From positions 310,001 through 374,000 of the forward strand of contig NZ_SWBM01000002.1 in NCBI RefSeq assembly GCF_005116465.1: a DNA stretch of 64,000 bases, in the 5' to 3' direction. A program made the position numbers and the translations under genes. How positions within the stretch are numbered: the stretch's first letter is position 1; every line of letters starts with the position of its first letter. The DNA comes from Robertmurraya kyonggiensis (GTDB taxonomy: Bacteria; Bacillota; Bacilli; Bacillales; Cytobacillaceae). Under the pieces are notes generated by a model. It saw only the letters and a list, made by a program, of their open reading frames with translations, did no database searches and had not been told where the DNA came from. Positions 31,352 through 39,119 of the stretch are shown one piece after another.

Positions 31352-31377
31352 GGAATGGTCGGCATTAGGACCATTCC
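31352..31377 (+). promoter_or_regulatory. Hairpin before flhP
   Basis: GGAATGGTC (31352-31360) pairs with GACCATTCC (31369-31377), with ATTTTTTC 13 bases later. It may be a weak terminator for flhO or a leader element of flhP. Confidence 0.55.
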
Positions 31378-31458
31378 ATAACTACAAGTATTTTTTCGAA
31401 GAAAAAAAAACAATCCGTGCGAAGACAGCCGGTAATAGAAAGGGAAGGAGGTTAACAG

Positions 31459-32301
31459 ATGAACCGCACAATGATTACGGCAACGAACACGTTAGCCCAG
31501 TTGCAAAAGCAAATGGACATGATCGCCAACAATATGGCAAACATTGATACGAATGGGTATAAAAAAAGAGATGCGACCTTTACTGAGTTGATGTATCAGC
31601 AATTCGATAATCAACGTCGAGATGAGGCAGAAGTGGGGCGTCTTACACCGAATGGCGTTCGACAAGGTACTGGGGCGCGAATCGGACAAACACAGCTTGA
31701 TATGACACAAGGAAATGTGAAACAAGCAGACCGCCCATTGGATACGGCTTTTACAAAAGAAGGTCAATTATACAAGGTACTCGTTCAGACGGGTGTAGGC
31801 AACGAAATTCAATATACGCGTAACGGGGCGATGTATTTATCTCCAGTTGGAGAAAATGAGGTAGCTCTTGTGAATGCGGATGGCCATTCGATTGTTGATG
31901 CGAATAATAATCCGATTTACATCAACGGCGAAGCGAAAGAATACAACATTGATAGTTCAGGACAATTGTCTGTGACGATGACCAATGGAACGGTTCAGAC
32001 CTTCGAATTAGGTGTTGTTCAAGTGAACAAGCCGCAATTTTTAGTGTCTAAAGGGAATAATCTGTTTGGACTTCCTGAGAATTTTGCTGAACTGAATGTA
32101 GGTGTAGAAGAGATTCTCACTGATATGGTTGGACCACTACGTGGGGAAATCGGCATTCAAAGTCATGCACTTGAGTCGTCAAATGTTGATATGGCAAAAG
32201 AAATGACAGCTCTTATGAACGCACAGCGCGCTTATCAATTCCAATCCAGAGCCGTTTCGATGGCAGATCAAATGATGGGACTAGTGAACGGAATTCGTTA
32301 A
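31459..32301 (+). CDS. flhP: Flagellar rod protein FlhP (FlgG-like)
   Basis: 280 residues. It has the N-terminal NNMANIDTNGYKKRD motif and the C-terminal motif SNVDMAKEMTALMNAQRAYQ typical of FlgG-family rod and hook proteins. It works with FlhO in the distal rod. GGAAGGAGG precedes ATG 31459. A 250-base structured spacer separates it from flhO, so the pair may not be one simple transcript. Confidence 0.93.
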   Translation: MNRTMITATNTLAQLQKQMDMIANNMANIDTNGYKKRDATFTELMYQQFDNQRRDEAEVGRLTPNGVRQGTGARIGQTQLDMTQGNVKQADRPLDTAFTKEGQLYKVLVQTGVGNEIQYTRNGAMYLSPVGENEVALVNADGHSIVDANNNPIYINGEAKEYNIDSSGQLSVTMTNGTVQTFELGVVQVNKPQFLVSKGNNLFGLPENFAELNVGVEEILTDMVGPLRGEIGIQSHALESSNVDMAKEMTALMNAQRAYQFQSRAVSMADQMMGLVNGIR

Positions 32302-32314
32302 AAGGGGATAAAAC

Positions 32315-32599
32315 ATGTCGTTAGATAACAGTAACCAAAAAGTAGCAGAAACACGCGAACAGGTAAAACAGGCAAAAAAAGAAATGATGGCTGAGAGAGA
32401 AAGTGGCGAGAAGCGAAAGAGAATTCGCATTCGTCTTATTCCCCTATGGCTTCGACTTCTCATTATTGCGGTATTAATCGTGTTATGCGTCATTCTGGGT
32501 GCGATGTTTGGTTATAGTGTCATGGGGAATGGCAAAGCAACAGATGTCTTTGACAAATCCACGTGGACACATATTATCGATTTAATAAAAAGTGAGTAG
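32315..32599 (+). CDS. EpuA-like small membrane protein
   Basis: 94 residues: a charged, lysine/arginine-rich cytoplasmic start (about 1-45), one membrane helix (about 46-70) with GAMFGYSVMGNG after it and a short extracellular end. This matches the family often labelled 'DNA-directed RNA polymerase subunit beta' (EpuA), a misleading name; its function is unknown. It begins 13 bases after flhP with AAGGGG upstream. Confidence 0.75.
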   Translation: MSLDNSNQKVAETREQVKQAKKEMMAERESGEKRKRIRIRLIPLWLRLLIIAVLIVLCVILGAMFGYSVMGNGKATDVFDKSTWTHIIDLIKSE

Positions 32600-32607
32600 A
32601 AATTTCG

Positions 32608-32641
32608 CGGAATCGGTTCTAAGTACCGATTCTGTTTTTTT
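32608..32641 (+). terminator. Terminator after the flhP operon
   Basis: GAATCGGT (32610-32617) pairs with ACCGATTC (32625-32632), followed by TGTTTTTTT. Confidence 0.9.
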
Positions 32642-32760
32642 GGATTAAATAGACATAATATTCAAGTATTTGTGCAAAGTTACTTTGAAATACATATAAA
32701 TAAGTAAGAGGAAATGGCCGATATAAGCAAAAATAACAACATTATAGGGGATGCAGACAT

Positions 32761-33903
32761 ATGCAAAAGTTTTTACAGGAGAAAAAAGGGGAAATGTTAG
32801 AGTTGCTTGAGCAGCTCGTCAATATCGATAGCGGTTCGTATGTGAAGGAAGGCGTCGATCATGTTGGAACCATTTTAAAAGAAAAATATGAGGAACTCGG
32901 ATTTATTGTAGATGTAAAAAAGGAAGAGGAATACGGGAATAACTTGGTGATTCAGCATCGGGAAGCAAAGGATCCGAAAATTATTCTCGTAGCCCATATG
33001 GATACAGTTTTTCCAGAGGGAACGGTTGCAGAACGACCATTTCGTATTGAGGGCACGCGGGCGTATGGACCAGGTGTGGTTGATATGAAAGCGAGCCAAG
33101 TTGAGCTTCTGTACGCGATGAAGACGCTTGTAGAATTTGGACTACCAGGATATGAAAATGTTCAAATCGTGCTCAATAGTGATGAGGAAATTGGATCGAT
33201 TACGTCTCGTCCTTTAATTGAGAAGCATGCGAAAGGAAAACGGTTTGCGTTAGTCGTAGAGCCTGCACGAAAGGATGGCTCTCTTGTGACAGCAAGACGT
33301 GGGGGAGGAACGTATACGCTGATCGTCAAAGGGAAATCAGCACATTCAGGGATTGAACCGGAAAACGGACGAAGCGCGATTGAAGAATTAGCATATAAAA
33401 TCATCCAGCTGCACCATTTGAGTGACCATGAAAGAGGCATTAGCGTTAATGTGGGTTTAATTGAAGGTGGTACGGCAGTTAATATCGTCTCCCCAAATGC
33501 TGTGGCTCATATTGATATTCGTATATCCGAATTAGAACAAATGGAATACTTGGAACAACGCATCAAGGAAATTTGCGCAACAACTGAGGTACCTGGTACC
33601 GAAATTGAGCTTGAAGGGGACATTAGTCGTCCGCCAATGGTAAATAATGAAAAGACGCAAGCGTTGCTGGGTGTTATTCGCGAAGTCGGTAAGGAAATTG
33701 GCATCGAAGTTCATGATACCTCTACTGGTGGTGGGGGCGATGCTTCTTTTACCTCAGCAAGAGGAGTTCCTACCATCGATGGGCTAGGACCTGTTGGCGG
33801 GAATGTGCATAGTGAAGAAGAGTATTTGGAGATTGATACATTGCCGGAGCGGACACTACTGTTGGTGAAGACGATTGAGCGGTTGTCAAAGCGGACAAGA
33901 TAA
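32761..33903 (+). CDS. M20 family metallopeptidase (glutamate carboxypeptidase-like)
   Basis: 380 residues. The di-zinc ligands are in place: His79 (VAHMDTV), Asp108 (GPGVVDMK), Glu142/143 (NSDEEIGS, general base and ligand), Glu167 (VVEPAR) and a late His in GGNVHSEEEY. A dimerisation domain lies at about 180-290. It resembles CPG2-type carboxypeptidases that remove C-terminal glutamate from folate or peptides; the real substrate is unknown. No signal peptide, so cytoplasmic. It is a single gene with AGGGG upstream. Confidence 0.9.
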   Translation: MQKFLQEKKGEMLELLEQLVNIDSGSYVKEGVDHVGTILKEKYEELGFIVDVKKEEEYGNNLVIQHREAKDPKIILVAHMDTVFPEGTVAERPFRIEGTRAYGPGVVDMKASQVELLYAMKTLVEFGLPGYENVQIVLNSDEEIGSITSRPLIEKHAKGKRFALVVEPARKDGSLVTARRGGGTYTLIVKGKSAHSGIEPENGRSAIEELAYKIIQLHHLSDHERGISVNVGLIEGGTAVNIVSPNAVAHIDIRISELEQMEYLEQRIKEICATTEVPGTEIELEGDISRPPMVNNEKTQALLGVIREVGKEIGIEVHDTSTGGGGDASFTSARGVPTIDGLGPVGGNVHSEEEYLEIDTLPERTLLLVKTIERLSKRTR

Positions 33904-33919
33904 AATAGGCAAGACTAAC

Positions 33920-33949
33920 TTGCAACCCTCCTACTATATCCGCTACAAT
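33920..33949 (+). promoter_or_regulatory. Probable sigma-A promoter of fabZ
   Basis: TTGCAA (33920-33925), 18 bases, TACAAT (33944-33949), 47 bases upstream of fabZ. Confidence 0.55.
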
Positions 33950-33973
33950 AGGAGTATGTGTATGAAACCTAGT

Positions 33974-33992
33974 ATTAGTAGGAGGTACTAAT
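33974..33992 (+). promoter_or_regulatory. FapR-like operator overlapping the fabZ ribosome site
   Basis: ATTAGTA (33974-33980), GGAGG, TACTAAT (33986-33992): a perfect inverted repeat with a five-base centre. The arm sequence and spacing match the FapR operator (TTAGTA-N5-TACTAA) of Bacillus lipid-synthesis genes. The centre is the ribosome site itself, so the site could also act as an RNA hairpin. Confidence 0.55.
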
Positions 33993-33996
33993 TATT

Positions 33997-34431
33997 ATGT
34001 TAGATATTAATGAAATTAAGAAAATTATTCCCCATCGTTATCCATTTTTACTTGTAGATAAAATTGTGGAAATTGAAGAAGGAAAAAGAGCTGTCGGCAT
34101 TAAGAATGTGACAGCGAATGAAGAATTTTTCAATGGCCATTTTCCTGATTATCCAGTAATGCCAGGCGTGTTAATCGTTGAGGCGCTTGCGCAAGTGGGC
34201 GCAGTTGCTGTGTTAAAAAAGGAAGAAAATAAAGGTCGACTAGCCTTTTTTACGGGAATTGATAACTGCCGCATTAAGCGCCAGGTGAAACCAGGTGACC
34301 AGCTTCGTCTAGAGGTTGAAATGACACGCGTACGTGGTTCTTTCGGAAAAGGAAAAGCAACGGCGACTGTGGACGGTGAGCTTGCTGTTGAGGCTGAAAT
34401 TAGCTTTGCCCTTGGGGAAAAGCAGGAATAG
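33997..34431 (+). CDS. fabZ: 3-hydroxyacyl-[acyl-carrier-protein] dehydratase FabZ
   Basis: 144 residues, hot-dog fold. Catalytic His48 ([14 protein letters not shown]) and Glu62 (LIVEALAQ) are present. It removes water from 3-hydroxyacyl-ACP to give trans-2-enoyl-ACP in fatty-acid elongation. It corresponds to ywpB of B. subtilis by position after flhOP. Regulation by FapR is suggested by the site overlapping its ribosome site. Confidence 0.97.
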   Translation: MLDINEIKKIIPHRYPFLLVDKIVEIEEGKRAVGIKNVTANEEFFNGHFPDYPVMPGVLIVEALAQVGAVAVLKKEENKGRLAFFTGIDNCRIKRQVKPGDQLRLEVEMTRVRGSFGKGKATATVDGELAVEAEISFALGEKQE

Positions 34432-34443
34432 TTAGTTTGAGAA

Positions 34444-34471
34444 ATGCTCTATTTCGGTAGAGTATTTTTTT
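34444..34471 (+). terminator. Terminator of fabZ
   Basis: ATGCTCTA (34444-34451) pairs with TAGAGTAT (34458-34465) with one G-T pair, then a T-run. Confidence 0.85.
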
Positions 34472-34580
34472 ATGGGAATTTTTACCCTAAATCGATGCAA
34501 GTAATTTATCTTTTTGGGCATCCTAACATCAGACCGAGGTATGAGGTCGAATATGAATACATGTGAAAGGAGCTTTTACT

Positions 34581-34901
34581 ATGCAGAAAAAGCTTTTAGC
34601 GTTACTTGGTTGCTCTCTGTTATCGGTAATGGTGTTTGCGGGATGTGCGAATAATGATGATCAGGATCCTCCTCCAGAGGACGATGTGAATGTGGAAGAT
34701 CCAGTATTAGATAATGATGATACGAACAATGATATCATTGATGACAATAATGGAGACAACGATATCATTGACAACAACGATAACAATGATGATACCAACA
34801 CCGATAATGACGGGGACGCTGTGACGGACGATAACGACCCAGGCGAAGACATCATTGAAGATAACAATGATGCAACTGATAATGACAATAAAGATGAATA
34901 G
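34581..34901 (+). CDS. Asp/Asn-rich low-complexity lipoprotein
   Basis: 106 residues from ATG 34581 (AAAGGAG upstream). A lipoprotein signal peptide ends in the lipobox VFAGC with Cys22 as the lipid-anchored residue. The mature part is almost wholly Asp, Asn, Glu, Thr and Ile, with recurring DNND and NDIIDNN units that look like loose calcium-binding loops. No family is recognised. It would sit on the outer face of the membrane. The cation-binding idea is inference from composition. Confidence 0.7.
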   Translation: MQKKLLALLGCSLLSVMVFAGCANNDDQDPPPEDDVNVEDPVLDNDDTNNDIIDDNNGDNDIIDNNDNNDDTNTDNDGDAVTDDNDPGEDIIEDNNDATDNDNKDE

Positions 34902-34910
34902 CAGAAACGT

Positions 34911-34939
34911 AAAAAACTCCCTTTGTTAGGGAGTTTTTT
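34911..34939. terminator. Bidirectional terminator (lipoprotein gene and ywpF)
   Basis: AAAAAACTCCC (34911-34921) pairs with GGGAGTTTTTT (34929-34939), symmetric with A and T runs, between two convergent genes and overlapping the end of ywpF. Confidence 0.92.
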
Positions 34940-35366
34940 GTTCTTTCGCTGTTAACTTCGGTCTAGTGACCATTTTTGATTTGAACTCATCTAGCAGATC
35001 ATCCCCAGTGAGACCTTTTTCAAGTAAGTCCCCTAAGAGTAACTCAGCATAATGATTTTTTGCTCTCTTTAATGTACCCTCAAGTAGCACACTAATGTGA
35101 TTATCAAAAGTTTGTAGGGAACGAGCCTTCACTTTGAATGGAGCAGGATCATTTTCTTTCTTAGTGATGACCGCCTGTACGAGCAATTCTTTTTCTTGGT
35201 CAATACACTCATAAAATAAATCATAAAAGGATTTATCGGTGTAGCATTCCATCAGCCACGTATTGTTTTCATCCTCTTTATTGATGATTAATCCGTCCTC
35301 TAACGGAACGTCCAGCCATTCGTCCTGTTTGACAATTTGTAGGGAGATTAACTTAAATGTTTTCAT
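34926..35366 (-). CDS. ywpF: YwpF-like family protein
   Basis: 146 residues from ATG 35366, with AGGAGGTACG upstream on the minus strand; an earlier in-frame start at 35381 lacks a ribosome site. The N-terminus MKTFKLISLQIV and overall length match the YwpF family, found beside ssbB in Bacillus. The function is unknown. It is soluble with no membrane segment, and is divergent from ssbB. Confidence 0.82.
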   Translation of the reverse strand: MKTFKLISLQIVKQDEWLDVPLEDGLIINKEDENNTWLMECYTDKSFYDLFYECIDQEKELLVQAVITKKENDPAPFKVKARSLQTFDNHISVLLEGTLKRAKNHYAELLLGDLLEKGLTGDDLLDEFKSKMVTRPKLTAKEQKTP

Positions 35367-35398
35367 TCGTACCTCCTGCAAAATTCCGATTTGATGAA

Positions 35399-35407
35399 AT
35401 TATAACA
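35399..35407 (-). promoter_or_regulatory. Extended -10 promoter of ywpF
   Basis: On the minus strand TGTTATAAT reads across 35407-35399, a perfect extended -10, 33 bases before ywpF. Confidence 0.5.
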
Positions 35408-35494
35408 CATATATGTCTAAAGGCTGAACCTCAACAAGTAATGTCGGAATATGTCGAACGAAAGCTGTCGAATAAAGAAAAATAATTATTTACT

Positions 35495-35566
35495 CCGAAT
35501 TTGCAGGCGAAAACCACCCATTTCAGCTGGGAAACTCTTGTTTTGCCCCGAATTTGACGCCGAAAA
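35495..35566. repeat. Direct repeat upstream of ssbB
   Basis: CCGAATTTGCAGGCGAAAA (35495-35513) and CCGAATTTGACGCCGAAAA (35548-35566) match at 16 of 19 positions, 53 bases apart. They lie in the ywpF-ssbB divergent region. Confidence 0.6.
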
Positions 35567-35640
35567 TGGAAACTTGAGCGTTTTACTAGAAGGAATAAAT
35601 TGGTTATGATGGCGGCATCACGGTGAAAGGAGATGAAGTA

Positions 35641-36003
35641 ATGATTAATCAAGTAACGTTGGTTGGTCGGTTAACGAAGGACCCTGAGTTAAAAGTAACT
35701 CCGGATGGAAATTCAGTTGTGAATGTGACGCTGGCGGTGAACAGAAATTTTAAGAACCAGAAAGGGGAAATAGAGGCTGATTTTGTGCAGCTGACCGTTT
35801 GGCGAAAAAATGCCGAAAACTTATCCCTTTATTGTAAAAAGGGAGCGTTGATCGGCGTAACGGGTCGAATTCAAACGAGAACCTACGATGATCAGGATGG
35901 GAAAAGAAAATATGTGACAGAGGTCATTGCAGAATCTGTCCGGTTTTTGGACACCAGAAGGGATCATGTAGCCAATATTGAAAAAGAGGTGTCGATGACG
36001 TGA
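35641..36003 (+). CDS. ssbB: Single-stranded DNA-binding protein SsbB
   Basis: 120 residues: one OB-fold (about 1-105; [32 protein letters not shown]) with no long acidic C-terminal tail, so it is the short SsbB type and not the essential SsbA. In B. subtilis SsbB protects incoming DNA during competence. ATG 35641 is preceded by AAAGGAGATG. I see no canonical paired ComK box upstream. It overlaps the next small gene. Confidence 0.93.
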   Translation: MINQVTLVGRLTKDPELKVTPDGNSVVNVTLAVNRNFKNQKGEIEADFVQLTVWRKNAENLSLYCKKGALIGVTGRIQTRTYDDQDGKRKYVTEVIAESVRFLDTRRDHVANIEKEVSMT

Positions 36004-36176
36004 AGGAAATAAGCAAGGACAAAAGCTTAGAGATCTTACTGGAGCGACTCATTATGATGGTTGGCAAGTCTAACGAGCGCGCGGAACACCTTCATGAACG
36101 CGTCCTTCAACTCGAACGAATTCTCTTAGAGGAAGCCACGAAAGACACCCCAGAGAAAAAGACCTTCATCATATGA
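36000..36176 (+). CDS. Small coiled-coil protein overlapping ssbB
   Basis: 58 codons from GTG 36000, overlapping the ssbB stop (GTGA), with GAGGTG seven bases upstream. It is rich in Glu, Lys, Arg and Leu ([20 protein letters not shown] then [16 protein letters not shown]), predicting a helix or coiled coil. The tight overlap and good ribosome site argue for a real co-translated gene. I do not recognise a family. A terminator follows 83 bases later. Confidence 0.72.
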   Translation: MKEISKDKSLEILLERLIMMVGKSNERAEHLHERVLQLERILLEEATKDTPEKKTFII

Positions 36177-36258
36177 TTCCCAATTCGAACACTTTCCCCA
36201 CATTTCTCCGTAAGGCCCACAATAGAAAAAATCAATCAAATCCACAAATCCCACACTT

Positions 36259-36285
36259 ATACGGCGGTAGCTTCCGCCGTATTTT
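36259..36285 (+). terminator. Terminator of the ssbB operon
   Basis: ATACGGCGG (36259-36267) pairs with CCGCCGTAT (36274-36282), then TTTT. Confidence 0.88.
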
Positions 36286-36293
36286 TCATCTGT

Positions 36294-36343
36294 TTTAAAA
36301 AAACTCCGCAAAACTCACCCTAGATGGATGAGTTCGCGGAGTT
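36294..36343 (-). terminator. Terminator of ywqA
   Basis: On the minus strand AACTCCGC (36343-36336), a longer pairing of AACTCA with TGAGTT inside, then GCGGAGTT (36309-36302) and a T-run. It overlaps the last codons of ywqA. Confidence 0.85.
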
Positions 36344-39119
36344 CGTCTGTAGAAAGCTCAGTAATCCAACTATCACTTTGAATGATTTGATCATTCAGTG
36401 ACTGCTTCTTCTCGAGCATCGCATCTATTTTTTCCTCTAAAGTACCAGTACTAATAAACTTATGGACATGCACAAAACGTTTCTGACCAATTCGATATGC
36501 ACGGTCGGTTGCTTGATTTTCAACAGCCGGATTCCACCAGCGATCGTAGTGAATCACGTGGTTGGCAGCCGTTAAGTTCAAGCCGGTTCCGCCAGCTTTC
36601 AACGACAGAATAAACACAGGGAATTCTCGTTCCTGGAATCGAGCAATCATTTCATCCCGTTTTCCTTTGGCCACACTTCCGTTTAAGAATGGAGCATCAA
36701 CACCGAACTTCTTCTTCAACACCGCTCGAATCATTTCACCCATTTCAATATACTGGGTAAAAATGAGACAGCTTTCCTCTTGTGCAAGCACGGCTTCAAC
36801 CAGTTCGCTCAGCTTCTCCATCTTCACAGAGCGGTCCAAAACATCGCGTGGCGCAGCTTCCTTCAAATAAAGGGCAGGGTGATTGCAAAGTTGCTTCAAA
36901 CGACCTAGCAACTGCAAAATCAAACCTTTCCGCTCAAAGCCAGTTAACGTTTCTAGCTGTTCGAATGTATCACGAACCAATTGTTCGTATAAGGAAGCTT
37001 GCTCAGCCGTCAACGGACAGTATTCCTTCTGCTCTTGTTTATCAGGCAAGTTCAACGCGACCTCTTCATCCTTCTTCGTTCTACGCAGCAAGAACGGGCG
37101 AATCAATGCCTGCAACTCTTGAACCTTTTCCTTTTGATCCTCTTTTTCGATCGGAAGAACGTAATTTTTCTGGAATTGTCCCAAGCTTCCTAAGAATCCA
37201 TGATTTGTAAAATCAAAAATGGACCATAACTCGGACAAGCGATTCTCCATCGGTGTTCCCGTCAAAGCAATATGATGCTTTCCTCGTAGCTTACGAACTG
37301 CTCGGGACTGCTTCGTATTGGCATTCTTGATATTCTGCGCTTCATCAATAGCTATAGTACTCCACTCAACACGCTCAAATTCAGGCAAATCTAAATGGGA
37401 CAATCCGTAAGAAGTGAGCACGACGTCCGCATCACTAACCGCATTCACAAACGCATCTTCCTTTAATCGATTCCCGCCATAATGCAAATAGACATTCATC
37501 GAAGGCGCAAAACGCTCAATCTCTTTCTGCCAGTTCCCAAGAACAGACGTCGGGCAAATAATCAAAGCTGGACCACCCGATTCACTCGCCTTTACTGACA
37601 ACAAATAAGAAATCAGCTGAATTGTTTTTCCGAGACCCATATCATCAGCCAAACATGCGCCAAACCCGTATTTTCGTAAAAATAACAGCCAGCTCATCCC
37701 GAGAACCTGATAGGGGCGTAATTCTCCCTGGAAGCTCTCCGGGACTGTCTCAAGTGGAATCGACTTAATATCCCGCAAATGCTTAATCATTTGCTTCCAT
37801 TGGCGATTCAGCTCGATTTGCACGCGCGCAATCGCATGAGCATCTTCATCTGCATCCTCACTAGCATCGCCACCAAGCAGTTCCTGCTCAATTAAGTCAC
37901 GAACATGAATACCTTCTTTTTCCGCTCGCTTCATTAAATCCTGGATTTGATGAATGAAGCCTGGGTCAAGTTTAATCCAACGTCCACGAATATAAACGAG
38001 ACGTCTTTTTTCCTCAACCAATTGATTGAATTCATCTTCAGAAAGCTCAACACCATTCATAGAAAAACGCCAATTGTAGTCGAGCATCGCATCTAAGCCA
38101 ACAAAAGAAGGACGATGGTTCGCCGTCGAGCCTTTTAGCTTCGCCTTCACCTTCAGATTGGCATTTTTCATTGCTTGCCACCAAGACGGTAACAGAATCT
38201 CAACGCCAAGTGCCAGCAACGTTTCACTCGCATCGGTTAAAAACATCCATGCCTCGTCCTCAGTCAACTGATTCGAAATGCCACGACGACCTTCTAACCA
38301 TGGAAAAAGATTAACCCAACGAGTCTCTTCGCGGCTCACCCCTTCGAGATGGACCAACCAGTCAGAAGGCATATTCGTTTCATCCCCAACATCGACAATT
38401 AAATCTGGATTCGCCTTCCCTCGTAAAAAGACCTCTAAATCCCAGGCTCCATCGATTTCGGCGGGCTCTTCTAACCGAAGGCCAATCGTAAACGGCAGAC
38501 TATTTTCCTTTAACCCAATCCATTCGCTCCACGTTTCTTCGTCAAAATAGGCAGCCAAAGCCTGCGGAGAAACCGATTGATTCTGCAATGCTTCAAGCTT
38601 CGTTCCAACCTTTTCCTTCCACTCTCTATTTTTTTCGAAAAAAGTGTGCAAGGACGCGCTGAACCAATTTTCAACAAACTCGCGAACAGGAATAGCGCTG
38701 GCCACAGTCTGCTCCCAAAAACCAGGACCAAACTCATCTCTAACCTTTTCCGGTAGCTTCCATCTAAATTCACTATGCTCAAGAGCTGAGAAATCTGGAA
38801 TCCAATCCTTTTCCTGAATCGAATCGTAAATCGGTTGGGCAGCGGCTAAACAAATCTCACCTGTCTCATCCCAATCCCACTCAATCAAATGATTGAATTG
38901 CTCTTTCGCGAGTAGGGTGACCAATTGCCAGCTATCGGCGATGACGCCGTGAGCTTGCTCCTCGATCAGCATCCCATAATAGCTCTCCTCATGCCGATTA
39001 AAAAGGAGATTCTTCCACTCAGATGGTGGCACAAAGTAATCATCGCTTGTGACGGCGATAAAAAATTGCTCTTTTTCAATCGGCCTGATCAAAATCGTTA
39101 ATGTGTTCAACTCAAGCAT
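36315..39119 (-). CDS. ywqA: SNF2-family helicase YwqA
   Basis: 934 residues (B. subtilis YwqA is about 920). The N-terminal half is the SNF2-associated region; the motor domains follow with Walker A DDMGLGKT at about 490-497, DEAQ at about 592, TGTPMENRLSELWSI, and the C-terminal motifs SLKAGGTGLNL and ATDRAYRIGQKR. It is an ATP-driven DNA translocase likely acting in DNA repair or transcription. Its start overlaps the end of ywqB by eight bases, so the two are translated together and probably work together. Confidence 0.95.
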   Translation of the reverse strand: MLELNTLTILIRPIEKEQFFIAVTSDDYFVPPSEWKNLLFNRHEESYYGMLIEEQAHGVIADSWQLVTLLAKEQFNHLIEWDWDETGEICLAAAQPIYDSIQEKDWIPDFSALEHSEFRWKLPEKVRDEFGPGFWEQTVASAIPVREFVENWFSASLHTFFEKNREWKEKVGTKLEALQNQSVSPQALAAYFDEETWSEWIGLKENSLPFTIGLRLEEPAEIDGAWDLEVFLRGKANPDLIVDVGDETNMPSDWLVHLEGVSREETRWVNLFPWLEGRRGISNQLTEDEAWMFLTDASETLLALGVEILLPSWWQAMKNANLKVKAKLKGSTANHRPSFVGLDAMLDYNWRFSMNGVELSEDEFNQLVEEKRRLVYIRGRWIKLDPGFIHQIQDLMKRAEKEGIHVRDLIEQELLGGDASEDADEDAHAIARVQIELNRQWKQMIKHLRDIKSIPLETVPESFQGELRPYQVLGMSWLLFLRKYGFGACLADDMGLGKTIQLISYLLSVKASESGGPALIICPTSVLGNWQKEIERFAPSMNVYLHYGGNRLKEDAFVNAVSDADVVLTSYGLSHLDLPEFERVEWSTIAIDEAQNIKNANTKQSRAVRKLRGKHHIALTGTPMENRLSELWSIFDFTNHGFLGSLGQFQKNYVLPIEKEDQKEKVQELQALIRPFLLRRTKKDEEVALNLPDKQEQKEYCPLTAEQASLYEQLVRDTFEQLETLTGFERKGLILQLLGRLKQLCNHPALYLKEAAPRDVLDRSVKMEKLSELVEAVLAQEESCLIFTQYIEMGEMIRAVLKKKFGVDAPFLNGSVAKGKRDEMIARFQEREFPVFILSLKAGGTGLNLTAANHVIHYDRWWNPAVENQATDRAYRIGQKRFVHVHKFISTGTLEEKIDAMLEKKQSLNDQIIQSDSWITELSTDELRELIHLG

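Noticed and set aside
31309-31458. Cyclic-di-GMP (GEMM) riboswitch before flhP
   Set aside because: The conserved core and the two-stem layout of that class are not present; only a simple hairpin is seen.
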